Source: Halostreptopolyspora alba
GTDB lineage: Bacteria > Actinomycetota > Actinomycetes > Streptosporangiales > Streptosporangiaceae
Reading direction: 5' to 3'
Length of the DNA: 64,000 nucleotides
NCBI GenBank assembly: GCA_003725585.1
Contig: RJMB01000003.1
Coordinates: forward strand, 295,197-359,196
A model generated the notes under the pieces. It did no database searches and was not told the origin of the DNA. It saw nothing but the letters and a program-made list of their open reading frames with translations. A program made the translations under genes and the position numbers. Below, in pieces: positions 24,554-32,225 of the stretch. How positions within the stretch are numbered: position 1 is the stretch's first letter; every line of letters begins with the position of its first letter.

Positions 24554-26333
24554 GGGCCACGGTCACGGATCCGTAGGCGCCGAAGCCCCAGCCGAGGGTC
24601 GTGGTCTCGACCTCGGCCGCGCCGGCGGCGCGGAGGAGGTCACCGATCTGGCCGCTGCCACGGGGGACCATGCCCGTGACCGTCAGGCTGGTCAGGGCGC
24701 GCTCGGCCACGTGGTCGTCCGTCTCGGCCCTGTCGGTGGTGTGTTCGGCGAGCACCAGGGCGGGACCCGCGGTGAGAGCGGTGCGCAACAGGCCGAGCGC
24801 GTCCTCGTCGCTCCTCCCCTCCAGGACCCCGACGAGGACCGCGCAGTCGCAGGCCGGCCACTGGACCTCGTCGGATCCCGGGAGCTGCACGGTCCGTCCC
24901 CCGGCGATGTGCGAGGCGACGTACGGCGCGGCGTCGCCGACCACGGCCAGGGTGCGCGCCTCGGCGACCGGAGTGAGCCTCGCGAGCGGCTCGACGACGT
25001 ACTGGAGGAGGTCGGCGGAGCGATCCTGGTGGGCGTTCTCGAGGGCCGCGTCCGCCGCTCGGCGCGCACGCCACGTCGACGCGCCGAGACGGGGGGCGGC
25101 CTCGTTCGAGCGCAGCACGTCGACGAGGTCGACCAGAGCCAGCGCCTCTCGGTTGGCCGGGTTGTCGAGCGAGAGCGCCTCCAGCGCGGACTCCTCCATC
25201 AGGACGCCACCGAGAGCGGTGTTGCGGTAGCGGTCGCCGTCGCGCTCGACCAGCCCCAACGCGGTCATCGCGTCGAGCAGGAGCCGGAGACGGGACGGGG
25301 CCACACCGGTCTCGCGTCCGAGCTCGTCGGGCGTCGAGACCCCGGTGGCGATGAGCGGCCCGATCCCGAGGGTGACAGCGGCGCGAGTGACGATCGGCGG
25401 TGCCAACTCGGTCATCTCGTGCACCTCGTGGAGCGGGTCCCCCGAGGTCTCCGCGTCATCATCCGGCGGTTCGGGGACGAGCCGTTCCGCGTCGTCACGC
25501 GACCCACGGTCGTCGGGCGTCGCCTTCGGCCGCCGCCAGTACCCGACGACCTCGACGTCCTCCTTCGGCAGCCCCAGGTCGGCGCGCAGGTAGCGGCGGA
25601 TGGGAGCGATCGTCAGCGCCTCTCCGCCGACCCAGGCGTAGACGCGGCAGTCCGGCACCCGCACGCGTCGTACGGCGTCGAAGAGCTGGGGGCTCGCCCC
25701 CGCCGGTACGTCGCCCCGGACCAGCCACTCGATCTCGACGTCCGCCGCCGTCGGAATGTCCTGGCGGTCCGCCTCGGTGGGGACCTCGACGATCGCGTGC
25801 CCGCGGGTGGCCTCCGGTGCCTCCTCGAGCCAGCGGGCGATCGACGGAAGCGCCGTGTCGTCGCCGACCAGCAGGTGCCATTCGGCCTCGTCGTTGCGCA
25901 GCGCGCACGACTTCGGGCCGGCGATGTGGATCCGGTCCCCCGCACGCGCGCGAAACGCCCACGCGGCGGCGAGGCCGTGGGCGTGGCGGACGAAGTCGAG
26001 CTCGATCGTCTGGGATTCCGGGTTCCACGCGCGCACCGTGTAGTCGCGCGTGCGGGCGAACGCGTCCGGGTCCCACGCGAACCGCTTCTCCTGTTGGGTG
26101 CCGATGTGCGGCACGGTGCCGTCCTCGTCGGGGAGGACGATCTTCACGTGGTCGTCGAAGCCGTCGGATCGGAACGGAGGGCGCTCGAAGCCGTCGCCCA
26201 TAGTCCCGGCGGCGAGCTCGTCGCCGCCGAGCGTGAGGCGGCGCAGGTTCGGTGTGACGTCGGTGACGCGCACCACCTCCACGTGCCGCAACACGATGGG
26301 GTGGACCCGCATTGGCCGAGAGGTGCGGGGCAT
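24546..26333 (-). CDS. Siderophore-interacting ferric reductase fused to an O-methyltransferase-like domain
   Basis: A 595-residue two-part protein. Residues about 1-270 are a siderophore-interacting flavin reductase (ViuB/SIP family): RDYTVRAWN (FAD-binding RxYT), DRIHIAGPKSCAL, HLLVGDDTALPSIARWLE and the NAD(P)H side VYAWVGGEALTI. Residues about 310-595 resemble plant-type O-methyltransferases: a dimerisation winged helix (HEMTELAPPIVTRAAV, TPDELGRETGVAPSRLRLLL, LGLVERDGDRYRNT) and a Rossmann-like region. The SAM motif I is degenerate (TLAVVGDAAPYVA in place of the DxGGGxG pattern), so methyl transfer is doubtful. First gene of the iron operon, 17 bp behind the iron box. ATG 26333 has GGGAG upstream; TTG 26345 is an alternative. 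It should release iron from imported siderophore. Confidence 0.85.
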   Translation of the reverse strand: MPRTSRPMRVHPIVLRHVEVVRVTDVTPNLRRLTLGGDELAAGTMGDGFERPPFRSDGFDDHVKIVLPDEDGTVPHIGTQQEKRFAWDPDAFARTRDYTVRAWNPESQTIELDFVRHAHGLAAAWAFRARAGDRIHIAGPKSCALRNDEAEWHLLVGDDTALPSIARWLEEAPEATRGHAIVEVPTEADRQDIPTAADVEIEWLVRGDVPAGASPQLFDAVRRVRVPDCRVYAWVGGEALTIAPIRRYLRADLGLPKEDVEVVGYWRRPKATPDDRGSRDDAERLVPEPPDDDAETSGDPLHEVHEMTELAPPIVTRAAVTLGIGPLIATGVSTPDELGRETGVAPSRLRLLLDAMTALGLVERDGDRYRNTALGGVLMEESALEALSLDNPANREALALVDLVDVLRSNEAAPRLGASTWRARRAADAALENAHQDRSADLLQYVVEPLARLTPVAEARTLAVVGDAAPYVASHIAGGRTVQLPGSDEVQWPACDCAVLVGVLEGRSDEDALGLLRTALTAGPALVLAEHTTDRAETDDHVAERALTSLTVTGMVPRGSGQIGDLLRAAGAAEVETTTLGWGFGAYGSVTVAHA

Positions 26334-26349
26334 GGGCACTCCCAAGGAG

Positions 26350-26374
26350 AGGCTAACCTTAAGAAGGTTAGCCT
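26350..26374. promoter_or_regulatory. DtxR/IdeR-type iron box
   Basis: A perfect inverted repeat of AGGCTAACCTT (26350-26360) and AAGGTTAGCCT (26364-26374) with a 3-bp centre. Read on the minus strand, TTAGGCTAACCTT matches the core of the actinobacterial IdeR/DmdR consensus (TTAGGTTAGSCTAACCTAA) on each arm, suggesting two overlapping boxes on opposite helix faces. It ends 17 bp before the start of the iron operon, where bound repressor would block transcription when iron is plentiful. Confidence 0.85.
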
Positions 26375-26581
26375 AACAAAAGTTTGGCTCGGAACGAGTT
26401 CCTGACCCACACGGCGGCGTCGACCTCCACTCCGGGAGCGCGGTCAAAGTGCCCGCCTCGCCCCGACGCCCCGTGCCGCGAGCGCCCGGCCGAACCGGGT
26501 GTGCGTGAACGTGAGGGGTGCGCCGTGGCGGCGGGCGGCGACGCGAACGACAGTGTTCCCCGGCTCCCGGCCCGGGTGCGC

Positions 26582-28069
26582 TCATCGAAGACGGTGGCGC
26601 GCGAGGCAGGCGAGCGTGGCCACGGCCGAGACGCCTGTCATGCAGCCCAGCGCCCAGTGATAGCCGGTGACGAGTTGTCCGACGGCGGTGTCGCCGGCGG
26701 CCGAGAGCGTTCCCGCGAAAACCTGGTCGTGTAGCGCGGCCGGTAGCGGGATCGTGACGATGGACAGCGCCATGGCGGTACCGAGCACGACGCCGGTGTT
26801 CTGCAGCATCAGCCGCATGGCGTTGACGATGCCCAGCCGGTTCTCGGGCAGCTCGCGCAGCAGGACGGTGGTGTTGGCCGGCAGGAACATCCCCGACCCG
26901 ATGCCGAGGAGCACCAGCGCCCCCATGATGGTGAGCGCGGACGCCGCGGGTGAGATCACGAGACCGAGCACGGCGAGGCCGCCCGTGCTGAGCGCGCTGC
27001 CGAGCAGCGCCAGCGCCCGCGGGCTGTACCGGCGTTGGAGGAAGCCCGACAAGATCGACGCGGTCATCGCCGCGACAGGCAGGGGGAGCACCCTCAGTCC
27101 GGCCTGCGTCGCGGTCTCGCCGTGGACAGCCTGGAAGAACAACGCGACGAGGAACACTACGCCGATCCGGGAGACCGAGGTCAGCAGCGACGAGAGCGTG
27201 GTCAGCGCGAACAACGGTTCCCGGAACATCCGGACGTCCACAACGGGGTTGCGCGCCCACAGCTCGCGGAGGACGAACAGGGGCAGGACGACGGCGAAGG
27301 CGACGAACCCGGCCAGGACCAGCGGGTGGTTCCAACTCAGCCGGGTGACCTCCGACATGGCGAGGAGCAGCCCGCCGAGGGAGACGAAGACCAGGATGTT
27401 TCCGGGAATGTCGAGTCCGCGTTCTCCTTCGTTTGGCCTCACCCGCCGCAGCACGAGCGCGCCCCAGAGCAGGCAGGCGAGGCCCAGCGGGACGTTGTAC
27501 CAGAACACCCACCGCCAGCCCATGGTCTCGGCGAGCAGGCCGCCGAGGGTGGGGCCGGCCAGCTGCGCGACCGAGAACGAGGCCGTGTAGATGCCCATCC
27601 CCTCACCGAGCCGTGCGCGGGGAAAGGCGTCGGCGACCAGTGCCGCGCTGTTCGTGAGCAGCATGGCGCCTCCCACGGCCTGCGCCACCCGCAGGGCGAC
27701 GATCAGCCAGGCGTCCGGGGAGAAGCCCGCCAGCAGGCTGGCCGAGGTGTAGACCGCCAGGCCGCCCAGGTACATCGCGCGTCGCCCGAACAGGTCGGCC
27801 AGGCGGCCGAACGTCACCATCAGGACGGTGGTCGTCAGCTGGAACGCGAGCAGGATCCAGTTCGCCGCCGTGGCACCGGCGTGTGTCTGCCTGACCACCT
27901 CGGGCAGCGCGACGTGGAGCGCGGTACCGCCGAGCGTGGTGAGCACGCTGGCCATGGTCACCACGGACAGGACACGCCAGGCGTAGCGGAGCTGGTCCCG
28001 TTCGTCGTCGGCGGGCTGGGCCGCGGTCGTCGGCGTGCTCTCGCCGGTGGCGGCACGTTCTCCGGACAC
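26582..28069 (-). CDS. MFS drug/solute exporter, DHA2 (EmrB/QacA) family
   Basis: A 495-residue polytopic protein with the 14-helix pattern of DHA2 exporters. Motif A reads GRLADLFGRRAMYLGG, motif B lies in VALRVAQAVGGAMLL, and motif C is SVAQLAGPTLGGLLAETMGWRW. The N-terminal 35 residues are a charged cytosolic tail. GTG 28069 has GGGAG at a good distance. It is divergent from the SDR gene at 28203, and the 133-bp gap contains at least two copies of the CTAGAA operator, so it likely belongs to the acyl-CoA regulon and may export or import its substrate or a toxic intermediate. The 207 bp between its stop and the iron box hold nothing I recognise. Confidence 0.9.
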   Translation of the reverse strand: MSGERAATGESTPTTAAQPADDERDQLRYAWRVLSVVTMASVLTTLGGTALHVALPEVVRQTHAGATAANWILLAFQLTTTVLMVTFGRLADLFGRRAMYLGGLAVYTSASLLAGFSPDAWLIVALRVAQAVGGAMLLTNSAALVADAFPRARLGEGMGIYTASFSVAQLAGPTLGGLLAETMGWRWVFWYNVPLGLACLLWGALVLRRVRPNEGERGLDIPGNILVFVSLGGLLLAMSEVTRLSWNHPLVLAGFVAFAVVLPLFVLRELWARNPVVDVRMFREPLFALTTLSSLLTSVSRIGVVFLVALFFQAVHGETATQAGLRVLPLPVAAMTASILSGFLQRRYSPRALALLGSALSTGGLAVLGLVISPAASALTIMGALVLLGIGSGMFLPANTTVLLRELPENRLGIVNAMRLMLQNTGVVLGTAMALSIVTIPLPAALHDQVFAGTLSAAGDTAVGQLVTGYHWALGCMTGVSAVATLACLARHRLR

Positions 28070-28113
28070 AAGACTCCCAGCGCAGCTCTTCGTCGCCGCG
28101 ACACCGAAGCAAT

Positions 28114-28132
28114 ACTAGAACTTCATTCTAGT
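28114..28132. promoter_or_regulatory. CTAGAA palindromic operator, site 1
   Basis: ACTAGAACTTCATTCTAGT is a perfect 7-5-7 inverted repeat. It lies 45 bp upstream of the exporter start and 71 bp upstream of the SDR start on the other strand. It belongs to a set of five near-identical 19-bp sites in this window, all next to acyl-CoA metabolism genes. Confidence 0.75.
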
Positions 28133-28159
28133 CGTGCCTCTTGACGTCGCCCCCAGGTT

Positions 28160-28191
28160 ATTAGACTCTAATTCTAGAACATCTTTCTATC
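28160..28191. promoter_or_regulatory. CTAGAA operators, overlapping sites 2 and 3
   Basis: Two overlapping 19-bp matches, ATTAGACTCTAATTCTAGA (28160-28178) and TCTAGAACATCTTTCTATC (28173-28191), share the central TCTAGA. The second ends 11 bp before the SDR ATG and abuts its Shine-Dalgarno AAGGAGG, so a bound repressor would cover the transcription start. An offset of 13 bp could allow two dimers to bind cooperatively. Confidence 0.65.
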
Positions 28192-28202
28192 AAGGAGGTC
28201 GT

Positions 28203-29123
28203 ATGGGTGTCATGGACGGACGCGTCGTGATCGTCACTGGTGCTGCCCGGGGTATCGGACGAGGACACGCGCTCGAGTTCGCGCGCCAAGGCGCCAAGGT
28301 CGTGGTGAACGACCTCGGCGCGGAGGTTGACGGAACCGGCTCGTCGGACGGCGCCGCCGGCGAGGTCGTGGACGAGATCCGCGCGCTGGGGGGAGAGGCG
28401 GTCGTCAACGGTGAGGACGTCGCGGACTTCGACGGCGCCGCCCGTCTCGTGCGGGCCGCCATTCACCACTTCGGTGAACTCCACGTGCTGGTCAACAACG
28501 CGGGTGTCCTCCGTGACCGCATGCTGGTGAACATGACCGCCGAGGAGTGGGACACGGTCATGCGTGTGCACCTACGCGGTACCTTCGCCCCGCTGCGTCA
28601 CGCGGCGGCCTACTGGCGCAAGCGTGCGAAGGCCGGTTCCCGGGTCGACGCGCGGATCATCAACACGACGTCCTCGTCGGGGATCTACGGCAATCCCGGC
28701 CAGGGGAACTACGGAGCGGCGAAGGCCGGAATCGCCGGGCTGACCGTCATAGCCGCGCGCGAGCTCGCCAGCTACGGCGTGACCGTCAACGCCGTCGCCC
28801 CGGCCGCGCTGACCCGTATGACCGAAGGACTGGCCAAGAACCGCGAAGAGGCTCCCGAGGGCGTGTTCGACCCCTCGGCACCCGACAACATCGCTCCGCT
28901 GGTGGTGTGGCTGGCGACCGAGCAGGCCAAGGACATCACCGGCCGGGTGTTCAACGCCCGAGGCGGACACATCAGCGTGGCCGAGGGCTGGCACGCCGGT
29001 CCCGGTGTCGATCGGGACGCCCGGTGGGACCCGGCCGAACTGGGTGAGGTCATCCCCGGACTCGTCGAGCGGGCGGTACCCAACGCCCTCACCAACGGCC
29101 GGGTTCCGGGCGAGGAGGCGTGA
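28203..29123 (+). CDS. Short-chain dehydrogenase, 3-hydroxyacyl-CoA type (MFE-2/Hsd17b4-like)
   Basis: A 306-residue classical SDR starting at ATG 28203 behind AAGGAGG. NAD(P) motif VTGAARGIGRGHALEFA (TGxxxGIG), VVVNDLGAEVDGTGSS (Asp at the end of strand 2, favouring NAD), NNAG at about 98, and active-site YGAAKAGIAGL (YxxxK) preceded by NTTSSSGIYG. The VNDLG...GTGSS block and the C-terminal extension after 260 resemble the dehydrogenase unit of peroxisomal multifunctional enzyme 2 and bacterial Hsd4A, which oxidise 3-hydroxyacyl-CoAs including steroid side-chain intermediates. One base separates its stop from the MaoC gene. Confidence 0.88.
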   Translation: MGVMDGRVVIVTGAARGIGRGHALEFARQGAKVVVNDLGAEVDGTGSSDGAAGEVVDEIRALGGEAVVNGEDVADFDGAARLVRAAIHHFGELHVLVNNAGVLRDRMLVNMTAEEWDTVMRVHLRGTFAPLRHAAAYWRKRAKAGSRVDARIINTTSSSGIYGNPGQGNYGAAKAGIAGLTVIAARELASYGVTVNAVAPAALTRMTEGLAKNREEAPEGVFDPSAPDNIAPLVVWLATEQAKDITGRVFNARGGHISVAEGWHAGPGVDRDARWDPAELGEVIPGLVERAVPNALTNGRVPGEEA

Positions 29124-29124
29124 C

Positions 29125-29976
29125 ATGGCGCTCAACCACGACCTGCTCGGCGTCGAGAGCGACCCCTTCGAGCGGTCCTGGACCAGCCGGGACACACTGC
29201 TTTACGCGCTGGGGGTGGGTGCCGGGCTGGACGATCCCCTGACGGAGCTCCCGTTCACCACGGAGAACTCCACCGGTGTTCCCCAGCGGGTGCTGCCCAC
29301 CTTCGCCGTACTCGCCGCCCAGGCGCCGACCGGCCGCCGCCTCGGGGACTTCGACCCGGCCAGGCTCGTCCACGCCGAGCAGGGATTCGAGCTCCACCGC
29401 GAGCTACCGCCCGCCGGCGAGCTCCGCACCACGTCGAGGATCACCGGCATCCACGACAAGCGATCCGGTGCGCTGGTGAGCACGGAGGCCCGTGCGGTCG
29501 ACCCGGCGAGCGGGAAGCTCGTCGTCCGCAGCTGGAGCGGAGTGTTCATCCGTGGCGAGGGCGGATTCGGCGGTGACCCCGGATCCCGCGACAACTGGAG
29601 CGAACCCCTCCGCCCGCCTGACAGCACGGTCACCTACGCCACCCGACCGGAACAGGCGCTGCTGTACCGGCTGTCCGGTGACCGGAACCCGCTGCACTCC
29701 GACCCGGCGTTCGCGGCGAGGGCCGGGTTCGACCGCCCGATTCTGCACGGCCTGTGCACCTACGGCGTCACCGGCCGCGCGCTCCTGCACACCCTGGCCG
29801 ATTCGGATCCGGCCCGGTTCGCGTCCATGTCCGGGCGCTTCACGAGCCCGGTGTACCCGGGCGAGGACCTGACGGTGTCGATCTGGCGGGAGGGGAACAC
29901 CGCTCTGTTCCGGACCGCCAGGGACGACGGAACCGTGGTGATCGACCGGGGGAGGGCGACATTCCGCGACACCTGA
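29125..29976 (+). CDS. MaoC-type enoyl-CoA hydratase 2 (double hot-dog)
   Basis: A 283-residue R-specific enoyl-CoA hydratase with two hot-dog halves. The N-terminal half is degenerate; the C-terminal half has the hydratase-2 motif YRLSGDRNPLHSDPAFA...FDRPILHGLCTYG with the catalytic Asp and His. This is the eukaryotic-type double fold of MFE-2 hydratases. With the SDR directly upstream it supplies hydration and oxidation steps of beta-oxidation as separate chains of an MFE-2-like pair. GAGGAGG precedes the ATG. Confidence 0.9.
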   Translation: MALNHDLLGVESDPFERSWTSRDTLLYALGVGAGLDDPLTELPFTTENSTGVPQRVLPTFAVLAAQAPTGRRLGDFDPARLVHAEQGFELHRELPPAGELRTTSRITGIHDKRSGALVSTEARAVDPASGKLVVRSWSGVFIRGEGGFGGDPGSRDNWSEPLRPPDSTVTYATRPEQALLYRLSGDRNPLHSDPAFAARAGFDRPILHGLCTYGVTGRALLHTLADSDPARFASMSGRFTSPVYPGEDLTVSIWREGNTALFRTARDDGTVVIDRGRATFRDT

Positions 29977-30596
29977 CGCGGGTCGACTGCCACCTCCACA
30001 CCGTCCACTCGGGTGATTCGGTGCTGTCGGTGGACCGGCTCGCCGTACGGGTCGCCCAGGAGCGGCTCGATGTCGTCTGCGTGACGGACCACCACACGCT
30101 CGCTGGCGCGCACGAGGCGATAGCGCGAGACATCGGCGCCCGCGTGGTCGTGGGGGAGGAGATCAGAACGCACGACGGCGAGATCATCGGGTTGTTCCTC
30201 ACCGACCGTGTGCCCTACGTGCTGCCGCTGCCGGAGGCGGTGCGACGGATCCGAGCGCAGGGCGGTCTGGTGTACGTGCCGCACCCGTTGGACCGAGCCC
30301 GCCGCTCGGTCGGCCGGGCCGGGTTGACGCGGCTGTGCGCGGAGGGCGTGGTGGACGTGGTCGAGACTTTCAACGCCAAGATCGGTGATCAACGGCTGAA
30401 CACGGACGCTGCCGATATCGCCGCCGCGCACGGGGTCGCGGGCGGGGTCGGTTCCGACGCGCATGACCCGCCGGGCGTCGGTGCCGCCTACGCGGAGATG
30501 CCCGACTTCGACGGACCGCGATCGTTCCTGGCCGCGCTGCGCGAGGCCCGTGTGGTGGGCGAGTATCGCGATCACGCCGTCGACTGGGAGGCGTGA
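29961..30596 (+). CDS. PHP-domain metal-dependent phosphoesterase
   Basis: A protein of about 211 residues with the PHP motifs in order: VDCHLHTVHSGDS (HxH), VCVTDHHTLAGA (DHH), VVGEEIRTHDGEIIG (Glu/His) and GVGSDAHDPPGVG (DxH near the end). The start is unclear: no ATG or GTG lies near the family N-terminus in this frame. ATT 29961 follows GGAGGG, and CTG 29973 overlaps the MaoC stop. Either way it overlaps or abuts MaoC, so translation is coupled. PHP proteins of this size hydrolyse nucleotides or small phosphoesters; the role next to beta-oxidation genes is not evident. Confidence 0.75.
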   Translation: MPRHLTRVDCHLHTVHSGDSVLSVDRLAVRVAQERLDVVCVTDHHTLAGAHEAIARDIGARVVVGEEIRTHDGEIIGLFLTDRVPYVLPLPEAVRRIRAQGGLVYVPHPLDRARRSVGRAGLTRLCAEGVVDVVETFNAKIGDQRLNTDAADIAAAHGVAGGVGSDAHDPPGVGAAYAEMPDFDGPRSFLAALREARVVGEYRDHAVDWEA

Positions 30597-31021
30597 GCGG
30601 ATTTCGCGCCGCGAAGGACGGCACGAACGCGACTTCGGTCGGACACGCGCCCCGCCCACCGGTCCCGTTCGGACGCGTAGGTGAGGAGCCGTGGCGCGAC
30701 GGGTCATAGTACGTGCTCGCGGGAATCGGCCGAGGCCGAACCAGTAGAACCCGGCTCGGTCACCGGCCGACGACCATGCCACGCCCGCGCGCGCCATCAC
30801 AGGACCGGTGGTCCTGGAAGCGTTCCGCGCGGGCACGGCGGCGCCACACACCCGGCCGCAGGTGCGGCCGTCTCTCGTGCGCGAACCCCTGGCCGGCGAC
30901 GGCCACACCAGCCCATGCGCCGGCCCGCCATCCGTGAGCCGGTTCCCCGGCACCTCCCGCGCATCATTTCGCGGCTCCCTGTTGACACCGGGGATGTGGT
31001 CGATCAGCCTTGGAACTACTT
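30597..31021. other. 425-bp intergenic region
   Basis: GC-rich sequence between the PHP gene and the operator at 31022. I find no gene, terminator or repeat in it. The promoter of the acyl-CoA dehydrogenase operon probably lies at its right end, where the sequence turns AT-rich. Confidence 0.4.
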
Positions 31022-31040
31022 ACTAGAGTTAGATTCTAGA
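31022..31040. promoter_or_regulatory. CTAGAA palindromic operator, site 4
   Basis: ACTAGAGTTAGATTCTAGA matches the WCTAGAA-N5-TTCTAGW pattern with one mismatch in the left arm. It ends 14 bp before the acyl-CoA dehydrogenase ATG, the same placement as the site before the SDR gene. Confidence 0.75.
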
Positions 31041-31054
31041 AAACGGAGGCGGTC

Positions 31055-32224
31055 ATGGACTTCTCGCTCAGCGCTGAGGAGCGTCAGATCCGCGACACGG
31101 TGCGCTCGTTCGTCGAAAGGGAGGTCATGCCGCTGGAAGCGGACGTTCTACGCAACGAGCGGGAGGGCTCGCCCGGCTTGGACGTGGATACCGTGCGCGG
31201 CCTGCGGCAGAAGGCGAGGCAATCCGGGCTGTGGGGGATCAACACACCCGAGGAGTACGGTGGGGCCGCTCTCGGGCCGGTGATGTCGGCGATCGTAGCG
31301 ATGGAACTCGGCCGGACCTTCGTCCCGTTCAGCTTCGGCGGTTCGGCGGACAACATCCTCTACGCCTGCGATGAGGAGCAGAAGCGGCGCTACCTGCTCC
31401 CGACCATCGAGGGCGAGCGCCGGTCCTGCTTCGCCATCACCGAACCGGGCGCGGGCTCCGACGCCCGCAACATCCGTACCCGAGCCGTCAAGGACGGCGA
31501 CGGCTGGGTCATCAACGGTGAGAAGACGTTCATCACGGGCGGCAACGAGGCGGACTTCGTGATGGTGTTCGCGGTGACCGACCCCGACAAGGGGCCCGAC
31601 GGCGGCGTTACCTGCTTCCTGGTCGACCGGGACATGGGGTGGAAGTCCGAGCCCATCCCGACCATGGGTCAGTGGGCTCCGGCGACGCTGGTCTTCCAGG
31701 ACGTGCGGGTGCCGGAGAGCAACGTCCTCGGCGAGGTCGGCAAGGGGTTCCAGCTGGCCATGCGATGGATCGGGCAGGGGCGCTACATGATTCCGGCCCG
31801 CGCCATCGGCGCGGCCGAGCGGCTGCTGAGTATGGCCACCGAGTACGCCCGTACCCGCGAGTCGATGGGCAGGCCGATCGGGGACTACCAGGCCATCCAG
31901 TGGCAGATCGCCGACTCTCACGTGGAGATCGAGTCGGCGAAATGGCTGACGCTGTACGCCGCGTGGCGCGTCGAGGAAGGCATGGACGGCAGGCACGCCT
32001 CGTCGCTGGCCAAGCTCAGCGGCGCCGTGACCGCCAACCAGGTGGTCGACCGCGTCCTGCAGATCCACGGCGGAATGGGCTACACCAAGGAGCTGCCGGT
32101 GGAGCGCTGGTACCGGGAGCTGCGGCTGCTGCGCATCTTCGAGGGTACGGACGAGATCCAGCGACGCACCATCGCCCGCAACCTGTTGAAAGGCCATGTC
32201 CGGATCGGGACGATCGGGGACTGA
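31055..32224 (+). CDS. Acyl-CoA dehydrogenase
   Basis: A 389-residue FAD-dependent acyl-CoA dehydrogenase. FAD-binding CFAITEPGAGSDARNIRT and WVINGEKTFITGG lie in the middle domain; RQIRDTVRSFVEREVMP is the usual N-terminal helix. The C-terminal IHGGMGYTKELPVERWYRELR precedes RIFEGTDEIQRRTIARNLL, whose Glu in FEGT is the catalytic base of the MCAD type. ATG 31055 has GGAGG upstream. It is followed two bases later by the acyl-CoA synthetase start, forming a two-gene unit under operator site 4. Confidence 0.93.
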   Translation: MDFSLSAEERQIRDTVRSFVEREVMPLEADVLRNEREGSPGLDVDTVRGLRQKARQSGLWGINTPEEYGGAALGPVMSAIVAMELGRTFVPFSFGGSADNILYACDEEQKRRYLLPTIEGERRSCFAITEPGAGSDARNIRTRAVKDGDGWVINGEKTFITGGNEADFVMVFAVTDPDKGPDGGVTCFLVDRDMGWKSEPIPTMGQWAPATLVFQDVRVPESNVLGEVGKGFQLAMRWIGQGRYMIPARAIGAAERLLSMATEYARTRESMGRPIGDYQAIQWQIADSHVEIESAKWLTLYAAWRVEEGMDGRHASSLAKLSGAVTANQVVDRVLQIHGGMGYTKELPVERWYRELRLLRIFEGTDEIQRRTIARNLLKGHVRIGTIGD

Positions 32225-32225
32225 T

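Noticed and set aside
26391..26402. GGAACGAGTTCC palindrome next to the iron box, considered as a LexA site
   Set aside because: The actinobacterial LexA box needs GAAC-N4-GTTC; here the half-sites are two bases apart. The short palindrome is expected by chance.
28114..28132. Reading the CTAGAA sites as true KstR boxes
   Set aside because: KstR half-sites are separated by two bases (TAGAAC-N2-GTTCTA). All five sites here have a five-base centre between TAGAA and TTCTA, so another regulator is more likely.
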